From Phycisphaerae bacterium (GTDB taxonomy: Bacteria > Planctomycetota > Phycisphaerae > UBA1845 > Fen-1342): a stretch of 64,000 bases of DNA. The stretch is from assembly GCA_022072445.1 (NCBI GenBank), contig JAJVHV010000016.1:310001-374000 (forward strand), given 5' to 3'. Shown one piece after another: positions 9,844 to 18,526 of this stretch (within the stretch, counting starts at the first letter, position 1; each line of letters starts with the position of its first letter). The notes below the pieces were generated by a model that saw only the letters and a program-made list of their open reading frames with translations, ran no database searches and had not been told where the DNA came from. The translations under genes were made by a program, and so were the position numbers.

Positions 9844-11649
9844 CTACTCGATCAACGCCACCGGCCGCTTGCCGCCCAGAGTCTTGAAAATCGCCTCCAG
9901 CTCGGCGGTGTATTCCTCCACCGTGCCCGAAGCGTAAAACTCCTGGCCGTGCGCGATCGCCGCCACTTCCTGCATCAGCGGACGATCCGCGTCATAGCCC
10001 ACGCTGACCGCGTAAATGCGGACGCTCTGATCGGCTGCCGCCTGCGCCTGGGCTCGGGCGTAGTCCGCCGCGGCGGCCGAACCGTCGCCGACGTAGTTGC
10101 CACTCTCATCGACGTTGGGTTTTCCGTCCGACATCAGCACGATCACCTTGGCGGATGATGCCCGCGCCCGCGACGAGTTCAGCTCGGCCAGACCCTGGGC
10201 GATGCCGCCGCCGATGTTCGTCGTGCTGTCATAGTGACCCGCCTGCCGCTGATAAAGCCGGTCGGGGACGTTCTGAAGCGTGTTGGTGAGATTGATCTCG
10301 TGCCGCGCCGAGGTCGCGAAAATCTCGAGCGACATCTGATCCAGACTCTGCAGCGCGACAATCACGTCAGTCATGGACTGTACGGCGTCCTTGACCGCTT
10401 GCAGCGGCTCCTCGGGCGTTTGCCAGAGGATGTTCGTTCGGGCATAGGAGGCCTGATTCTCCAGCAGGAAGTTGGTGTAGGTCTTCAGACCAAAGCGGTA
10501 CTGGAGCTTCGAGCTGGCGCTCTTCATGGCCGTCGAACTGGAGGCGACGTAATTGATGTAGTCCGTCCACGTCCACGTGCCGCGGTACGAAGGATAAGCC
10601 GCCCAGGTCATTTCCGAGTCTTCGATCAGCCCGTCGCCGTCGCCGCCCGACAGCGTCCGTCCGCCGGCCCGGCCGCTCTTCCAGTCCGCCAGACCCACCA
10701 TCACCGCCGTCCGGTTCCGCCAATGATTCGTGTAAATGTAATCATTGGTGTTTTTCATGATCAGGTTGCGCTCGTCCAGGCTGTAGCCGCGGCCGGTCAG
10801 ATAGGACGTCACGCCCGAATCGGTGACCGTCGTGCCCTTCTTCGAGTACAACAGGCCCGGATCGGTCGACGCGTCGTAAGTCTCCACCGTCACCGGGATA
10901 CCCCAGTTCGACATATTGCCCACCGTCGGGCCCGTGTCGCTGGCGTACTCGGTCTCGCTCTCGCCGCCCGGAGTGTACGGTCTGCTCGGCGCCGGACCGT
11001 CCAGCGCGCACCAGATGTCGCGCAGGTTGATCTCCACACCGGGACGAATCGTGTGCGTGGCACCGCTCAGAAACGTCTTGTAATGCTGAAGCTCGCTGTC
11101 GTCGTTCATCGAACCCGACAGGTCGATCACCACCGCGATGTCACGCGGCAGCAGCACCGCCGAAGCGCTCGCCCACAGGTCCTTCTGCGAGCGGCCGAAA
11201 ATGTTCGCAAACCCAAGCTGAATCGCTCCGCCCTCCGATTCGCTCGTGCGACGCACCGTCACGCGCACGGCGTCGTAGGGCTCGACATTCGGCTGAAACG
11301 TGAACTTGCCCGTGCCGGAGTCGAACTCCGCGCGCCCGAACACCACGTCCTGCGACAGATTCAGACCCGCCGAAACCCCAAGGACCGCATTCGCCCGCGC
11401 GTACTTGTCGGCCGCCTGCCGCGCCGCCGCCACCGGGTCCCCGCCCGAATCGTCCTGCACCAGTTGCGAAGCCGCGGCCAGCGCCGCCGCATCCGCCGAT
11501 GCCTGGAGCTCCGTCCGCGCCATGTACATCGTGCCGATGTCCACGGCCAGGGCGCCCATCCCCAGCAGCACCGTCGACCCAATCGCCACCTGAATCACGA
11601 CGGCGGCCCGCCGCCGTGACCGGTGAAACGCCACCCGCTGCTTTCCCAT
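9844..11649 (-). CDS. tadG: TadG-like pilus protein with VWA domain
   Basis: 601-residue TadG-type protein. The N-terminus has the TadE/TadG pseudopilin-like helix (RRAAVVIQVAIGSTVLLGMG, then ALAVDIGTMYMARTELQASA), which anchors it in the inner membrane. A von Willebrand A domain follows, with the MIDAS motif DLSGSMND near 175. A second VWA part (VIVLMSDGKPNVDESGNY) comes after a long insertion rich in Tyr and Trp. TadG proteins are thought to help anchor or stabilise the Flp pilus in the envelope. SD-like GGAGGAG precedes the ATG at 11649. The 63-bp gap to rcpA holds a hairpin. Confidence 0.88.
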   Translation of the reverse strand: MGKQRVAFHRSRRRAAVVIQVAIGSTVLLGMGALAVDIGTMYMARTELQASADAAALAAASQLVQDDSGGDPVAAARQAADKYARANAVLGVSAGLNLSQDVVFGRAEFDSGTGKFTFQPNVEPYDAVRVTVRRTSESEGGAIQLGFANIFGRSQKDLWASASAVLLPRDIAVVIDLSGSMNDDSELQHYKTFLSGATHTIRPGVEINLRDIWCALDGPAPSRPYTPGGESETEYASDTGPTVGNMSNWGIPVTVETYDASTDPGLLYSKKGTTVTDSGVTSYLTGRGYSLDERNLIMKNTNDYIYTNHWRNRTAVMVGLADWKSGRAGGRTLSGGDGDGLIEDSEMTWAAYPSYRGTWTWTDYINYVASSSTAMKSASSKLQYRFGLKTYTNFLLENQASYARTNILWQTPEEPLQAVKDAVQSMTDVIVALQSLDQMSLEIFATSARHEINLTNTLQNVPDRLYQRQAGHYDSTTNIGGGIAQGLAELNSSRARASSAKVIVLMSDGKPNVDESGNYVGDGSAAAADYARAQAQAAADQSVRIYAVSVGYDADRPLMQEVAAIAHGQEFYASGTVEEYTAELEAIFKTLGGKRPVALIE

Positions 11650-11668
11650 GACACTCCTCCATCGTGAG

Positions 11669-11700
11669 TCGCCGGCCGCCGCTCTTTCGACGGCCGGCGA
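11669..11700 (-). promoter_or_regulatory. Hairpin between rcpA and tadG
   Basis: Inverted repeat with perfect 10-bp arms (11669-11678 and 11691-11700) and a 12-base loop, lying between the rcpA stop and the tadG ribosome site. There is no T-tract. It probably acts on the polycistronic mRNA (processing or differential stability). Confidence 0.4.
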
Positions 11701-11712
11701 AGCCGCACGCTC

Positions 11713-13260
11713 TTAGGTGCCCTCCTCGAAACCGGCGGGACCGAGCGGGCCGCGGAGCTTCGAGCCCACGTCCTGCCCGTAAAGATCCGCCGGTCGAGCG
11801 GGCCACTGATTGTTCACCCGCGGCAGCAACGTCCGACGCGTCGAGTCCGACGCCCCGTCAAGCTGCCCCATCAGATAAAACTCAAAGTCGTTCGGCACTG
11901 AGTTGCGGGCGCCCGGCACGTACGTGATCTGGTCCGCCGACACCGGCTCCACCAGCTCCGGCGTCACCAGCACGACCAGCTCGGTTTCGTCAGTCTGGAA
12001 TTCGTTGGAGCTGAACAGCGCTCCCAGGATCGGCACGTCGCCCAACGCCGGCACGCGCCGCGATACCCCGCGGACGCGCTCGCTCAGCAGCCCGCCGATC
12101 GCAAACGTCTGCCCGCTGCCCAGCTCGATCACCGTGTCTACGCGCCGCTGCGTCAGACCCGGCACGACGAACCCCTGAAACGAAACCGCGTTGCTCAGGT
12201 CCGGCTCGCTCACCTCAGGCTGCACGCGCAGCCGGATCGACTGCTCGCTGTTCACCGACGGCGTGAAGCGCAAACGCACGCCAAACTCGCGATATTCGAT
12301 CGTGATGGCGTTGTTGTTGCCGCCCTGCGGAACTGGAATCGGGAATTCGCCGCCCACCAGGAAATCAGCCTGCTGCCCGCTGATGGCCACAACGTTCGGC
12401 TCGGCCAGCACGCGCAGCAGACCGTTCTCGCGCAACGCCTGCACGAACACCTGCATCTCGACCCGCGGGAACCCGAAGCTCAGCGTGCTGCTCGCCGTCA
12501 CCGGAATGCCGTCCTGCCCCACCAGGAACGGAATCCGCTGCGTCACGACCGAGCCTTCCGGCGCCCCGATGTTCGACGGATTAATCCCGTCCAGGTTCGA
12601 CAGGAAGAACACGTCGCGCACGTTGTCGCCCGCGATCCAGCCGTTGAAGCCCATCCGCCGAATGGCGCTGCGGTTCACCTCCGCCACCGTGCAGCGCAGC
12701 AGCACCTGCTGCGTGCCGGCTACCTGCATCTGGTTCAGCACCTTCGGCGAATAGATATTCGCGATCTCCATGATCCGCTCAGCGCTGCCCGAGTCGGGCA
12801 CGAGACCCGTCAGCACGACCGAATCGAGCACGGCGTGGGCCTCGACCTGGGCGCGCGGCACCGCGCTGCGAATGCTCGCAACCAGGCGCTCCAGCTCGAT
12901 GTCCACCGCCACGTCGATCATCGTCTGCTCGGTCTCACTCACCCACACCACCAGTTGCGTCACGCCGAACGATCGGCCTGTCACGACCAGTTGCCGCGGC
13001 GAGGTCGCCGTCACGTCGGCGATCTCGGGCTTGGCGATCCGCGCTTCCTTGATGGGCAGGTTGAAGTCCACCAGCACCGACTTGTGCACCGGGACGCTGA
13101 TCAACCTGCCCGCTTTTTCCAAATCGCTGGTCTTGATCTCCAGCTTCTGTCCATCCTGCGCCGCCGACACCGTCGCCAGCAGCAGTCCGGCCGCCGCGGC
13201 GAGCACCGCGCGACGACCGCCAAACAATCCAGTCCGTACGGCCAACTCACTGTGGGTCAT
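11713..13260 (-). CDS. rcpA: Tad pilus outer-membrane secretin RcpA/CpaC
   Basis: 515-residue secretin that forms the outer-membrane channel for the Flp pilus. It has a signal peptide (FGGRRAVLAAAAGLLLATVS AAQ region), the pilus-formation N-terminal domain (VHKSVLVDFNLPIKEARIAK; DVTATSPRQLVVTGRSFG), a BON-like segment (DSVVLTGLVPDSGSAERIME) and the secretin domain (about 245-440), including the conserved VPALGDVPILGALFSS. The length is normal for CpaC. It lies 41 bp downstream of cpaB and 63 bp upstream of tadG. Confidence 0.95.
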   Translation of the reverse strand: MTHSELAVRTGLFGGRRAVLAAAAGLLLATVSAAQDGQKLEIKTSDLEKAGRLISVPVHKSVLVDFNLPIKEARIAKPEIADVTATSPRQLVVTGRSFGVTQLVVWVSETEQTMIDVAVDIELERLVASIRSAVPRAQVEAHAVLDSVVLTGLVPDSGSAERIMEIANIYSPKVLNQMQVAGTQQVLLRCTVAEVNRSAIRRMGFNGWIAGDNVRDVFFLSNLDGINPSNIGAPEGSVVTQRIPFLVGQDGIPVTASSTLSFGFPRVEMQVFVQALRENGLLRVLAEPNVVAISGQQADFLVGGEFPIPVPQGGNNNAITIEYREFGVRLRFTPSVNSEQSIRLRVQPEVSEPDLSNAVSFQGFVVPGLTQRRVDTVIELGSGQTFAIGGLLSERVRGVSRRVPALGDVPILGALFSSNEFQTDETELVVLVTPELVEPVSADQITYVPGARNSVPNDFEFYLMGQLDGASDSTRRTLLPRVNNQWPARPADLYGQDVGSKLRGPLGPAGFEEGT

Positions 13261-13301
13261 GGGGGGAGAGCTCCTGGGGCTCGGACCATATTTTCCTGCG
13301 C

Positions 13302-14555
13302 TTACCGCAACGACGGCTCCTCGCTGGGCGTTTCGCTGTCGCTCTCAACGTCCGTCGATTCCTCATCACGCTCGGATGGCAGCTCCGAGGGTACGTCCGC
13401 GTCATCGCTGACTTCGTCCGACGGGCTCGGCGTCGCGTCCGGCGGCGCCGGATTCGACGGCGCCGGTTGAGCCGTCGCGGCGGCGCCGGGCTTCGGCGAA
13501 TTCGCCGCCGCCGGCATTCCTGCGCTGCTGGCCTGGACCGCCGGCGGGACCGCGCTCATCTTCGGCGCCTGCCCCCGCGCGTTCTTCGGCAGCTTCAGCT
13601 CGACCGGCTCCATCGAGTCCATCGTCTTCCAGCCGAGCTGCGTGCAGTCCTCGCCGTTCCACACCTTCATCCGCCACGCGAGTTGCATGCCATCCGGCGA
13701 CCCGACGCCGCCGGCCAGCGCGTCGATGCGCTGCTGGAGCTGCCGGTCGCGCTCGGCCAGCATTTCAGTCACTTTCTGCATCATGGCCTGGCTGTCTTCC
13801 CCGCCGTCCGCGCTCTCCTCGGGAATCCCGAGCACCTGGGCCTCGTTGCGGACGTCGTCCTTCGACGCCACCTCGGCGTCGCCTTCGCCGCGCATGCTCA
13901 GCTTGATCTTGCCGCGCTGCTCGGCGAGGTGAATGATCGGGACGTCTTCAGGCTTGACGGCGACAGTCACCGCGCGGGCCTGTTTCGGCGCCACCGACTT
14001 GCCGCCCTTCGGGTCGGCGGTCTCTCCCGCCGGATTGATCCGCTCGCCGACCGCCACGATTTCGCAATCCTGGATCAGCGTGCGCGAGATCGTCTCCTGC
14101 TTGGCGTTCCGCGTCACCTTGAAGTACCCCACCACGTCGACCCGGCAGCCGGGCTGCAGCAGATTCGACACGCCCGACCCTTCGTCCACCTTGATCGACA
14201 CGGCCCGCAATCCGGGCTTCACCACCAGACCGGGAAGCGTCCCCGGCGGATGCAGCATGCCATCCAGAATCGGAAGCCCCACCGCCGTGTTCGTTCGCAC
14301 CACGCGCCCGATCAGCTTCTCCTTGTCCTTCTCGCGGAACGCGCCTTCCGGCACCAGCTTGGCCGGGAACTTGAGCTGCGACAGCATCTCGTCGCGGATC
14401 GCCGTGCCGAACGGAATCTCGACTTGCGGCGCCCAGACCACCGTCGTCTCCGGCGCGGCGCCCCTGGCCTTCTTCAACGTGTCGAAAACCAGCTTCAGGG
14501 CAAACCCGCCGATGCACAGTCCGATCACCAGTGGGATCAACGACTTTCCGTTCAT
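13302..14555 (-). CDS. cpaB: Flp pilus assembly protein CpaB/RcpC
   Basis: 417-residue periplasmic protein with an N-terminal membrane anchor (LIPLVIGLCIGGFALKLVF), a SAF domain (VPEGAFREKDKEKLIGRVVR; LPILDGMLHPPG) and the RcpC/CpaB domain (VKPGLRAVSIKVDEGSGVSN; LLQPGCRVDVVGYF). CpaB works with the secretin. The C-terminus is extended by about 130 Pro/Ser/Glu-rich residues with an acidic tail. The long acidic tail is unusual for CpaB and may be species-specific. Confidence 0.92.
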   Translation of the reverse strand: MNGKSLIPLVIGLCIGGFALKLVFDTLKKARGAAPETTVVWAPQVEIPFGTAIRDEMLSQLKFPAKLVPEGAFREKDKEKLIGRVVRTNTAVGLPILDGMLHPPGTLPGLVVKPGLRAVSIKVDEGSGVSNLLQPGCRVDVVGYFKVTRNAKQETISRTLIQDCEIVAVGERINPAGETADPKGGKSVAPKQARAVTVAVKPEDVPIIHLAEQRGKIKLSMRGEGDAEVASKDDVRNEAQVLGIPEESADGGEDSQAMMQKVTEMLAERDRQLQQRIDALAGGVGSPDGMQLAWRMKVWNGEDCTQLGWKTMDSMEPVELKLPKNARGQAPKMSAVPPAVQASSAGMPAAANSPKPGAAATAQPAPSNPAPPDATPSPSDEVSDDADVPSELPSERDEESTDVESDSETPSEEPSLR

Positions 14556-14697
14556 AGCTCACCACGCCTTGGCCGCTGCGGGCGGCCATGCCGCGGCCGG
14601 CCGCCGTGGCGGCCCGCCGTGATCACGATTTCATCGGCACACCGAAGCGTGCCGGTCCCCATCACTTGCAACGATTGCGCCGCGCATCAAGCGACAC

Positions 14698-15090
14698 CTA
14701 ATCCGCGCCTTCCTTGCGCATCGAACACGACGCGCCGAGGTCGAAATTCGTCGAGCCAAAGAAGCAGCCCAGCAGCGTGACGTCCTCATACGGGATCTTG
14801 ATGTGGACCTTCTCCGTCGGGTCCTCCGCCGTCGAGTGCGTCAATTCGAGCGAATAGGTCGTCAATCCATATGGCTGGAGGTACGACGCGACCCGCGCCG
14901 TAATGTCCGAATCCACCGCGCCGCGCAGAACCGCGGTCCGCGCGCCTTCGCGGGCCGCGTTCGCCAGCGCCTGCTTCACCGTGAACACCCAGCCGTACTC
15001 GATGATGCCGAATACCAGCGTCAGCAGCAGCGGCGTGACGATCGCCATCTCCACCGTTGCCGAGCCGCGGCGTTTCTTGTGTAGCGTCAT
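14698..15090 (-). CDS. tadE: TadE-like minor pseudopilin
   Basis: 130-residue TadE-family protein. It starts at the ATG at 15090, immediately before the typical short basic leader and Glu-containing helix (KKRRGSATVEMAIVTPLLL). The pseudopilin cleavage would be after the Gly of RRG, with the conserved Glu at +5, processed by the TadV peptidase encoded next. The rest is a periplasmic region with REGARTAVLRG and two cysteines near the C-terminus. It lies between tadV and cpaB. Confidence 0.88.
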   Translation of the reverse strand: MTLHKKRRGSATVEMAIVTPLLLTLVFGIIEYGWVFTVKQALANAAREGARTAVLRGAVDSDITARVASYLQPYGLTTYSLELTHSTAEDPTEKVHIKIPYEDVTLLGCFFGSTNFDLGASCSMRKEGAD

Positions 15091-15138
15091 GGTTGGCACT
15101 CTCCCCTGCTTACCGGACCCCACCTGAATGCACGGCGT

Positions 15139-15693
15139 TCAGCCGAGCCATCCCCCAAAGTAGTATGTGAAAAGAACGGCGAGCGTGCCTGCGGTTAACG
15201 GAACTCCGTACGGCAATAATTGACTGGTCGCGCCGAATGTGCGCGCTCCGCCGAATTCGCCGAACGCGGTGTCCCAGCGGCGGACCTTGGTCATGATGGT
15301 CTGAAAATTAGTGAGGGCGTGGACCGCGCGGCCGGTGGAGAGAATCATGATGACAGCGACGACTCCGCCGATGATCGCGCCCGCCGCGAAGCTGACGAAG
15401 GTGAGCCAGGGGCCGATCCAGGCGCCGATGGCGGCCATGAGCTTCACGTCGCCGGCGCCCATGCCGTGCATGAGCCAGGGGACGATCAGGAGGGCAAAAC
15501 CGACCAGCAGGCCGGCCAGTCCGTTGGTAAGGCCGGAAAGCTGGAAGAAGGCGAACTGGGTTATCAGACCGGCCAGGGCGAGCGTGGCGTTCAGCCAGTT
15601 CGGGACGCGGCGTTCGGCGTAGTCGATCCAGGAGGCGTAGAGGACGCCGGGCGTCAGGACGGCGAGCGTGACTTCCCAATATCCGAGCTGCAT
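15139..15693 (-). CDS. tadV: Prepilin peptidase TadV/CpaA
   Basis: Type IV leader peptidase of the A24 family (184 residues from the ATG at 15693), an inner-membrane aspartic protease that trims the Flp prepilin and the TadE-like pseudopilins. The first catalytic Asp lies in WIDYAERRVPNWL and the second in the GxGD motif of HGMGAGDVKLMAAIGAWIG. About six membrane segments are visible. The open frame extends to 15879, but the upstream part is non-hydrophobic and unlike the family; the ATG at 15693 gives a standard CpaA. Confidence 0.93.
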   Translation of the reverse strand: MQLGYWEVTLAVLTPGVLYASWIDYAERRVPNWLNATLALAGLITQFAFFQLSGLTNGLAGLLVGFALLIVPWLMHGMGAGDVKLMAAIGAWIGPWLTFVSFAAGAIIGGVVAVIMILSTGRAVHALTNFQTIMTKVRRWDTAFGEFGGARTFGATSQLLPYGVPLTAGTLAVLFTYYFGGWLG

Positions 15694-15905
15694 GTGATCG
15701 GCCTCCAGGCCCGACGATTCCGGAGCGCGCGGCTCGGGTCGGGCGCCAACAGTGACGACAGAAGCATCGGGTATCCGGCGCGCGGGCATGACTTGGGCGC
15801 GGCGGGTCAACGCGGAGCGACCGAGACAAATGGGCACGGGAGCCGCCGAAGCGACTCCCGTGCCGTGACCTTGCATCAAGCCGACGACAGCGTCGTCGCT
15901 TAGGA

Positions 15906-16088
15906 TCAGGTGCCGTCGGGCAGCGTGCTCTCGACGTTGCTGAAGATGGTGTTCACCTTCTGGCCGAGCAGTGTAATAGCGGCCAGAGCGACAATGATGA
16001 TCAGGGCGAGCATGACCGCGTATTCGGTCGCGGTCGGGCCGTCCTCATTCACCATGAACTGCCGAGCCTTAGCCAGCAAAGCCTTCAT
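15906..16088 (-). CDS. flp: Flp-type prepilin
   Basis: 60-residue Flp prepilin, the major subunit of the Tad pilus and first gene of the locus. A basic leader (MKALLAKARQFMVNEDG) ends in Gly; cleavage there leaves PTATEYAVMLALIIIVALAA, with the Flp signature Glu-Tyr at +5/+6 and a hydrophobic helix. A strong ribosome site (AGGAAGGA) sits about 6 bases before the ATG. The short hydrophilic C-terminus (NVESTLPDGT) is typical of the family. Being first and separate from tadV by 212 bp fits high expression of the pilin. Confidence 0.96.
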   Translation of the reverse strand: MKALLAKARQFMVNEDGPTATEYAVMLALIIIVALAAITLLGQKVNTIFSNVESTLPDGT

Positions 16089-16478
16089 TGCATTCCTTCC
16101 TTTCGTTCCCCTGTGGCGGTCGCGCGACCGCCTTTCAGACTCTGAGTGCTTCCGTTCGTCACGCCGTTCCGGAGCGTTTCCCCCACCGGAAAGCTTGTGG
16201 CCGCCTCCCTGCGCCACGGGCACCATTGCTGGCCTCGATCGGCACGTTCGCGGCGGTCCACGGTGGACTGCCGGCGTCGATTCACCTTCGTTGATCGGGA
16301 GGTGATCGACATGCACTAACTGTCGCAATGGGATTCGGGTGTGGGCAAGCGGGCGGGGGGAAAATTTTGCGAAATGGGTTGCGTCCGGTAAGGCTGGGCG
16401 CGTGTTATGGCCACTGGCAGAGTCGGCCATTCGCTTTTAGAGTGTTCCGATCGGGAACTTGGGTGACGGAGGACGTGG
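16089..16478. promoter_or_regulatory. Divergent control region of the flp/tad locus
   Basis: 390 non-coding bases between flp (minus) and the small gene at 16479 (plus). Two strong dyads are present: a perfect 18-bp palindrome at 16115-16132 (GGCGGTCGC followed by its complement), in the flp leader, and an inverted repeat at 16252-16272 with 10-bp arms, one mismatch and a one-base centre, suited to a dimeric regulator. A shorter dyad CGATC-N7-GATCG lies near 16297. No convincing sigma-70 or sigma-54 hexamers were identified. Confidence 0.5.
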
Positions 16479-16763
16479 ATGCTGCTGAAGGAACGACCGG
16501 ACGGGCGTGTCGAGCTGACGGTGTCGCTGAGCCAACTGAAGAACACTTACGTGGCGATGTTCCGGCAGCTTCACGCGGGCGGCATGAGCGTCGACGCGCT
16601 CGACGAGGACGACATGCTGCTGACGCTTCAGACGTTCCTGCAGCGGAAGGCGGCGGCGGCCGGGGTGGACGCGACGATTCACGCGGAGTGGGAGGCGTTT
16701 CTGGGCGTGCGCGGCGCCCCGAGTTGCGAGCAGCGCTTCGGCCACCGCGACGCCGAGACGTAG
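16479..16763 (+). CDS. Small uncharacterised protein upstream of coaD
   Basis: 94-residue soluble protein of unknown family. A good ribosome site (GGAGG) sits 7 bases before the ATG. It is mostly alpha-helical, with a segment LSQLKNTYVAMFRQLHAGGM followed by an acidic stretch (DALDEDD). It ends 9 bp before coaD, so the two are probably co-transcribed. No signal peptide, membrane span or metal motif. No function is proposed. Confidence 0.7.
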   Translation: MLLKERPDGRVELTVSLSQLKNTYVAMFRQLHAGGMSVDALDEDDMLLTLQTFLQRKAAAAGVDATIHAEWEAFLGVRGAPSCEQRFGHRDAET

Positions 16764-16772
16764 GGACGCGCC

Positions 16773-17312
16773 ATGCCGCAGCGAGCCAGGATCATTGCGG
16801 TCTATCCGGGGTCGTTTGATCCGGTCACGTTTGGGCATCTGGACGTGATCCGGCGCGGCGCGCAGCTTTTTGACCGGCTGGTGGTGGGGGTGGGTCAGAA
16901 CCCGGAAAAGGAGTCGTGGTTTTCGCATGGGGAGCGGCTGGCGATGCTGGAGCCGCATCTCGAGACGCTGCGCAACGTGCGGGCCGAGGGCTACGAAGGC
17001 TTGACGGTGGATTTCGTGCGGCGGGTGGGCGGGCGGGTGCTGCTGCGGGGCATCCGAGATCAGATCGACCTTTCCGACGAGCTGCACCAGGCGAACGTGA
17101 ACCTGCTGGTGGGGGAGATCGAGACGGTTTTCCTGATGACGAGCGATCAGCACGTACTCACGTCGAGCACGTACATCAAGCAGATCTACGAGCTGGGCGG
17201 GGGCGATCTGGCGCGGATTGAGCGGCTGGTTCCGCCGAACGTCGTCGACCGGCTGGAAGAGCGGATGCGGCGGAACGGCGTCCGCCGGCGGCGGAGCCGA
17301 CGGAGGAACTGA
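16773..17312 (+). CDS. coaD: Phosphopantetheine adenylyltransferase
   Basis: CoaD transfers AMP from ATP to 4'-phosphopantetheine, giving dephospho-CoA, the penultimate step of coenzyme A synthesis in the cytoplasm. The nucleotidyltransferase fold is clear: YPGSFDPVTFGHLDVIRR with the T/HxGH motif, KESWFSHGERLAML, GLTVDFVRR, LLRGIRDQIDLSDELHQANV and a C-terminal SSTYIKQI in place of ISSSxxRE. 179 residues, slightly longer than E. coli CoaD because of a basic tail (RRRRSRRRN). It is followed at 3 bp by the next gene. Confidence 0.97.
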   Translation: MPQRARIIAVYPGSFDPVTFGHLDVIRRGAQLFDRLVVGVGQNPEKESWFSHGERLAMLEPHLETLRNVRAEGYEGLTVDFVRRVGGRVLLRGIRDQIDLSDELHQANVNLLVGEIETVFLMTSDQHVLTSSTYIKQIYELGGGDLARIERLVPPNVVDRLEERMRRNGVRRRRSRRRN

Positions 17313-17315
17313 GCG

Positions 17316-18401
17316 ATGCTTGCGATTGGGATGATGCTGGTGGCGCTGGCTGTGCCGCAGGCACGGGGCGAGGACGACCGGATCGCGCGGCTCATCAACC
17401 GCATCGCGACGGGTGACGCGCAGGCGGCGGAGGACGCGACCGACGAGCTGCTGCGGCGGACGGTCGAGCCGATTTCGGCGGCGATCGGGCCGATGTCGCA
17501 GCGGCCGCAGTCGGAGCAGCTCCGACTTCGCCGGATGCTCGTGCGGCTTTCGGCGCGGCTGCGGCTGGCGCTGTTCCGCGCCGAGCTGACGCCGGCGCAG
17601 CGCACGATGCTGGACGAATTCTCGCTGGCGCACACGGAGTTGGTGGAGCAACTGTTCGACGACAACCCGGCGGCGCGGCTGACGGCGATCCAGCAGATTC
17701 CGGTCGAGCCGGACACGGCGTCGGGTCTGCTGGCGGTGGCGAAGATCAACGACCCGGACGGGGACGTGGTGGAAGCGGCGATCGAGCTGACGAACTCGCT
17801 CCAGGATCGGGTGGTGACCGAGGCGCTGCTGCGTTTTGTGACCGACTCGACCGCGGCCATCCGCGCGGGCTACTTCCGTCCCGGCGAGCAGGAGCTGGCG
17901 GCGAATCTGGTGGCGCTGGTGGGGCAGGCGATCCGGCAGATCGGCGTGATCGCCGAGGCTCATCCGGAGTACGCGCGCGACGCGGCGCCGCCGCTGCTGG
18001 AGGCGCTGCGCTACTATCCCGGGACGGCGTTCCGGGCGGTGTTCTTTCCGGCGGAGGTGGCCGAAGCGCTGGGGAAGGTGGGCGACGTGCGGGCGGCACC
18101 GGCGCTGCTGGAGCTGCTGGAATCTCGTGAGATCGCGGCGAACATGGCGCTGGGCGGGGGGAAGCTGATCACTCAGACGATGGGTGACGTGGCGCATCTG
18201 GCGCTGCTGCGGCTGTTCAAGGTTGATCCACAGGAGTATGGATTCGAGGTGGGTCCCGAACCCCGCAAGGTGACCGGATTTCTCGAGCAGGACTCGCGCG
18301 ACGCGGCCCGCAAGAAACTGCGGATCTGGTACAAGGAGCAGGTTGAAGCGCGGGTCGCGGCGGCCAGCTCGCAGCCGGTGTCGGGCGAGCGGCGGCCGTA
18401 A
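17316..18401 (+). CDS. Secreted HEAT-like repeat protein
   Basis: 361 residues with a short signal peptide (MLAIGMMLVALAVPQARG). The rest is all-helical, with Ala/Leu/Glu-rich pairs of helices that look like degenerate HEAT/armadillo repeats (AARLTAIQQIPVEPDTASGL; DPDGDVVEAAIELTNSLQ; LGKVGDVRAAPALLELLES). Probably a periplasmic scaffold or binding protein; no catalytic residues can be recognised. It has a SD GGAGGAA and lies 3 bp after coaD, so it is likely in the same operon, though a functional link is not evident. Confidence 0.75.
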   Translation: MLAIGMMLVALAVPQARGEDDRIARLINRIATGDAQAAEDATDELLRRTVEPISAAIGPMSQRPQSEQLRLRRMLVRLSARLRLALFRAELTPAQRTMLDEFSLAHTELVEQLFDDNPAARLTAIQQIPVEPDTASGLLAVAKINDPDGDVVEAAIELTNSLQDRVVTEALLRFVTDSTAAIRAGYFRPGEQELAANLVALVGQAIRQIGVIAEAHPEYARDAAPPLLEALRYYPGTAFRAVFFPAEVAEALGKVGDVRAAPALLELLESREIAANMALGGGKLITQTMGDVAHLALLRLFKVDPQEYGFEVGPEPRKVTGFLEQDSRDAARKKLRIWYKEQVEARVAAASSQPVSGERRP

Positions 18402-18463
18402 GTCGTGTGGGGCGGGATCGGGCTGGCGCGCGGTGGTGATCGATTGCGGTTGGCACGCGAGGC

Positions 18464-18493
18464 GCATGCTCACGCCTGACGGCGAGAGCATGC
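18464..18493. repeat. REP-like palindrome, copy 1
   Basis: 30-bp imperfect palindrome (outer arms GCATGCTC and GAGCATGC) in the 125-bp gap after the HEAT-like gene. It matches a second element at 37073-37102 in 27 of 30 positions, including the central CGCCTGAC. A further half-copy (GGCGAGAGCATG) follows at 18499-18510. This looks like a dispersed repetitive extragenic palindrome. Confidence 0.7.
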
Positions 18494-18526
18494 CACTCGG
18501 CGAGAGCATGACACCCGCGAGGCATT

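Noticed and set aside
15694-15879. Longer N-terminus for the prepilin peptidase
   Set aside because: The upstream 62 residues are hydrophilic and unlike the family, and the ATG at 15693 starts directly before the first membrane helix.
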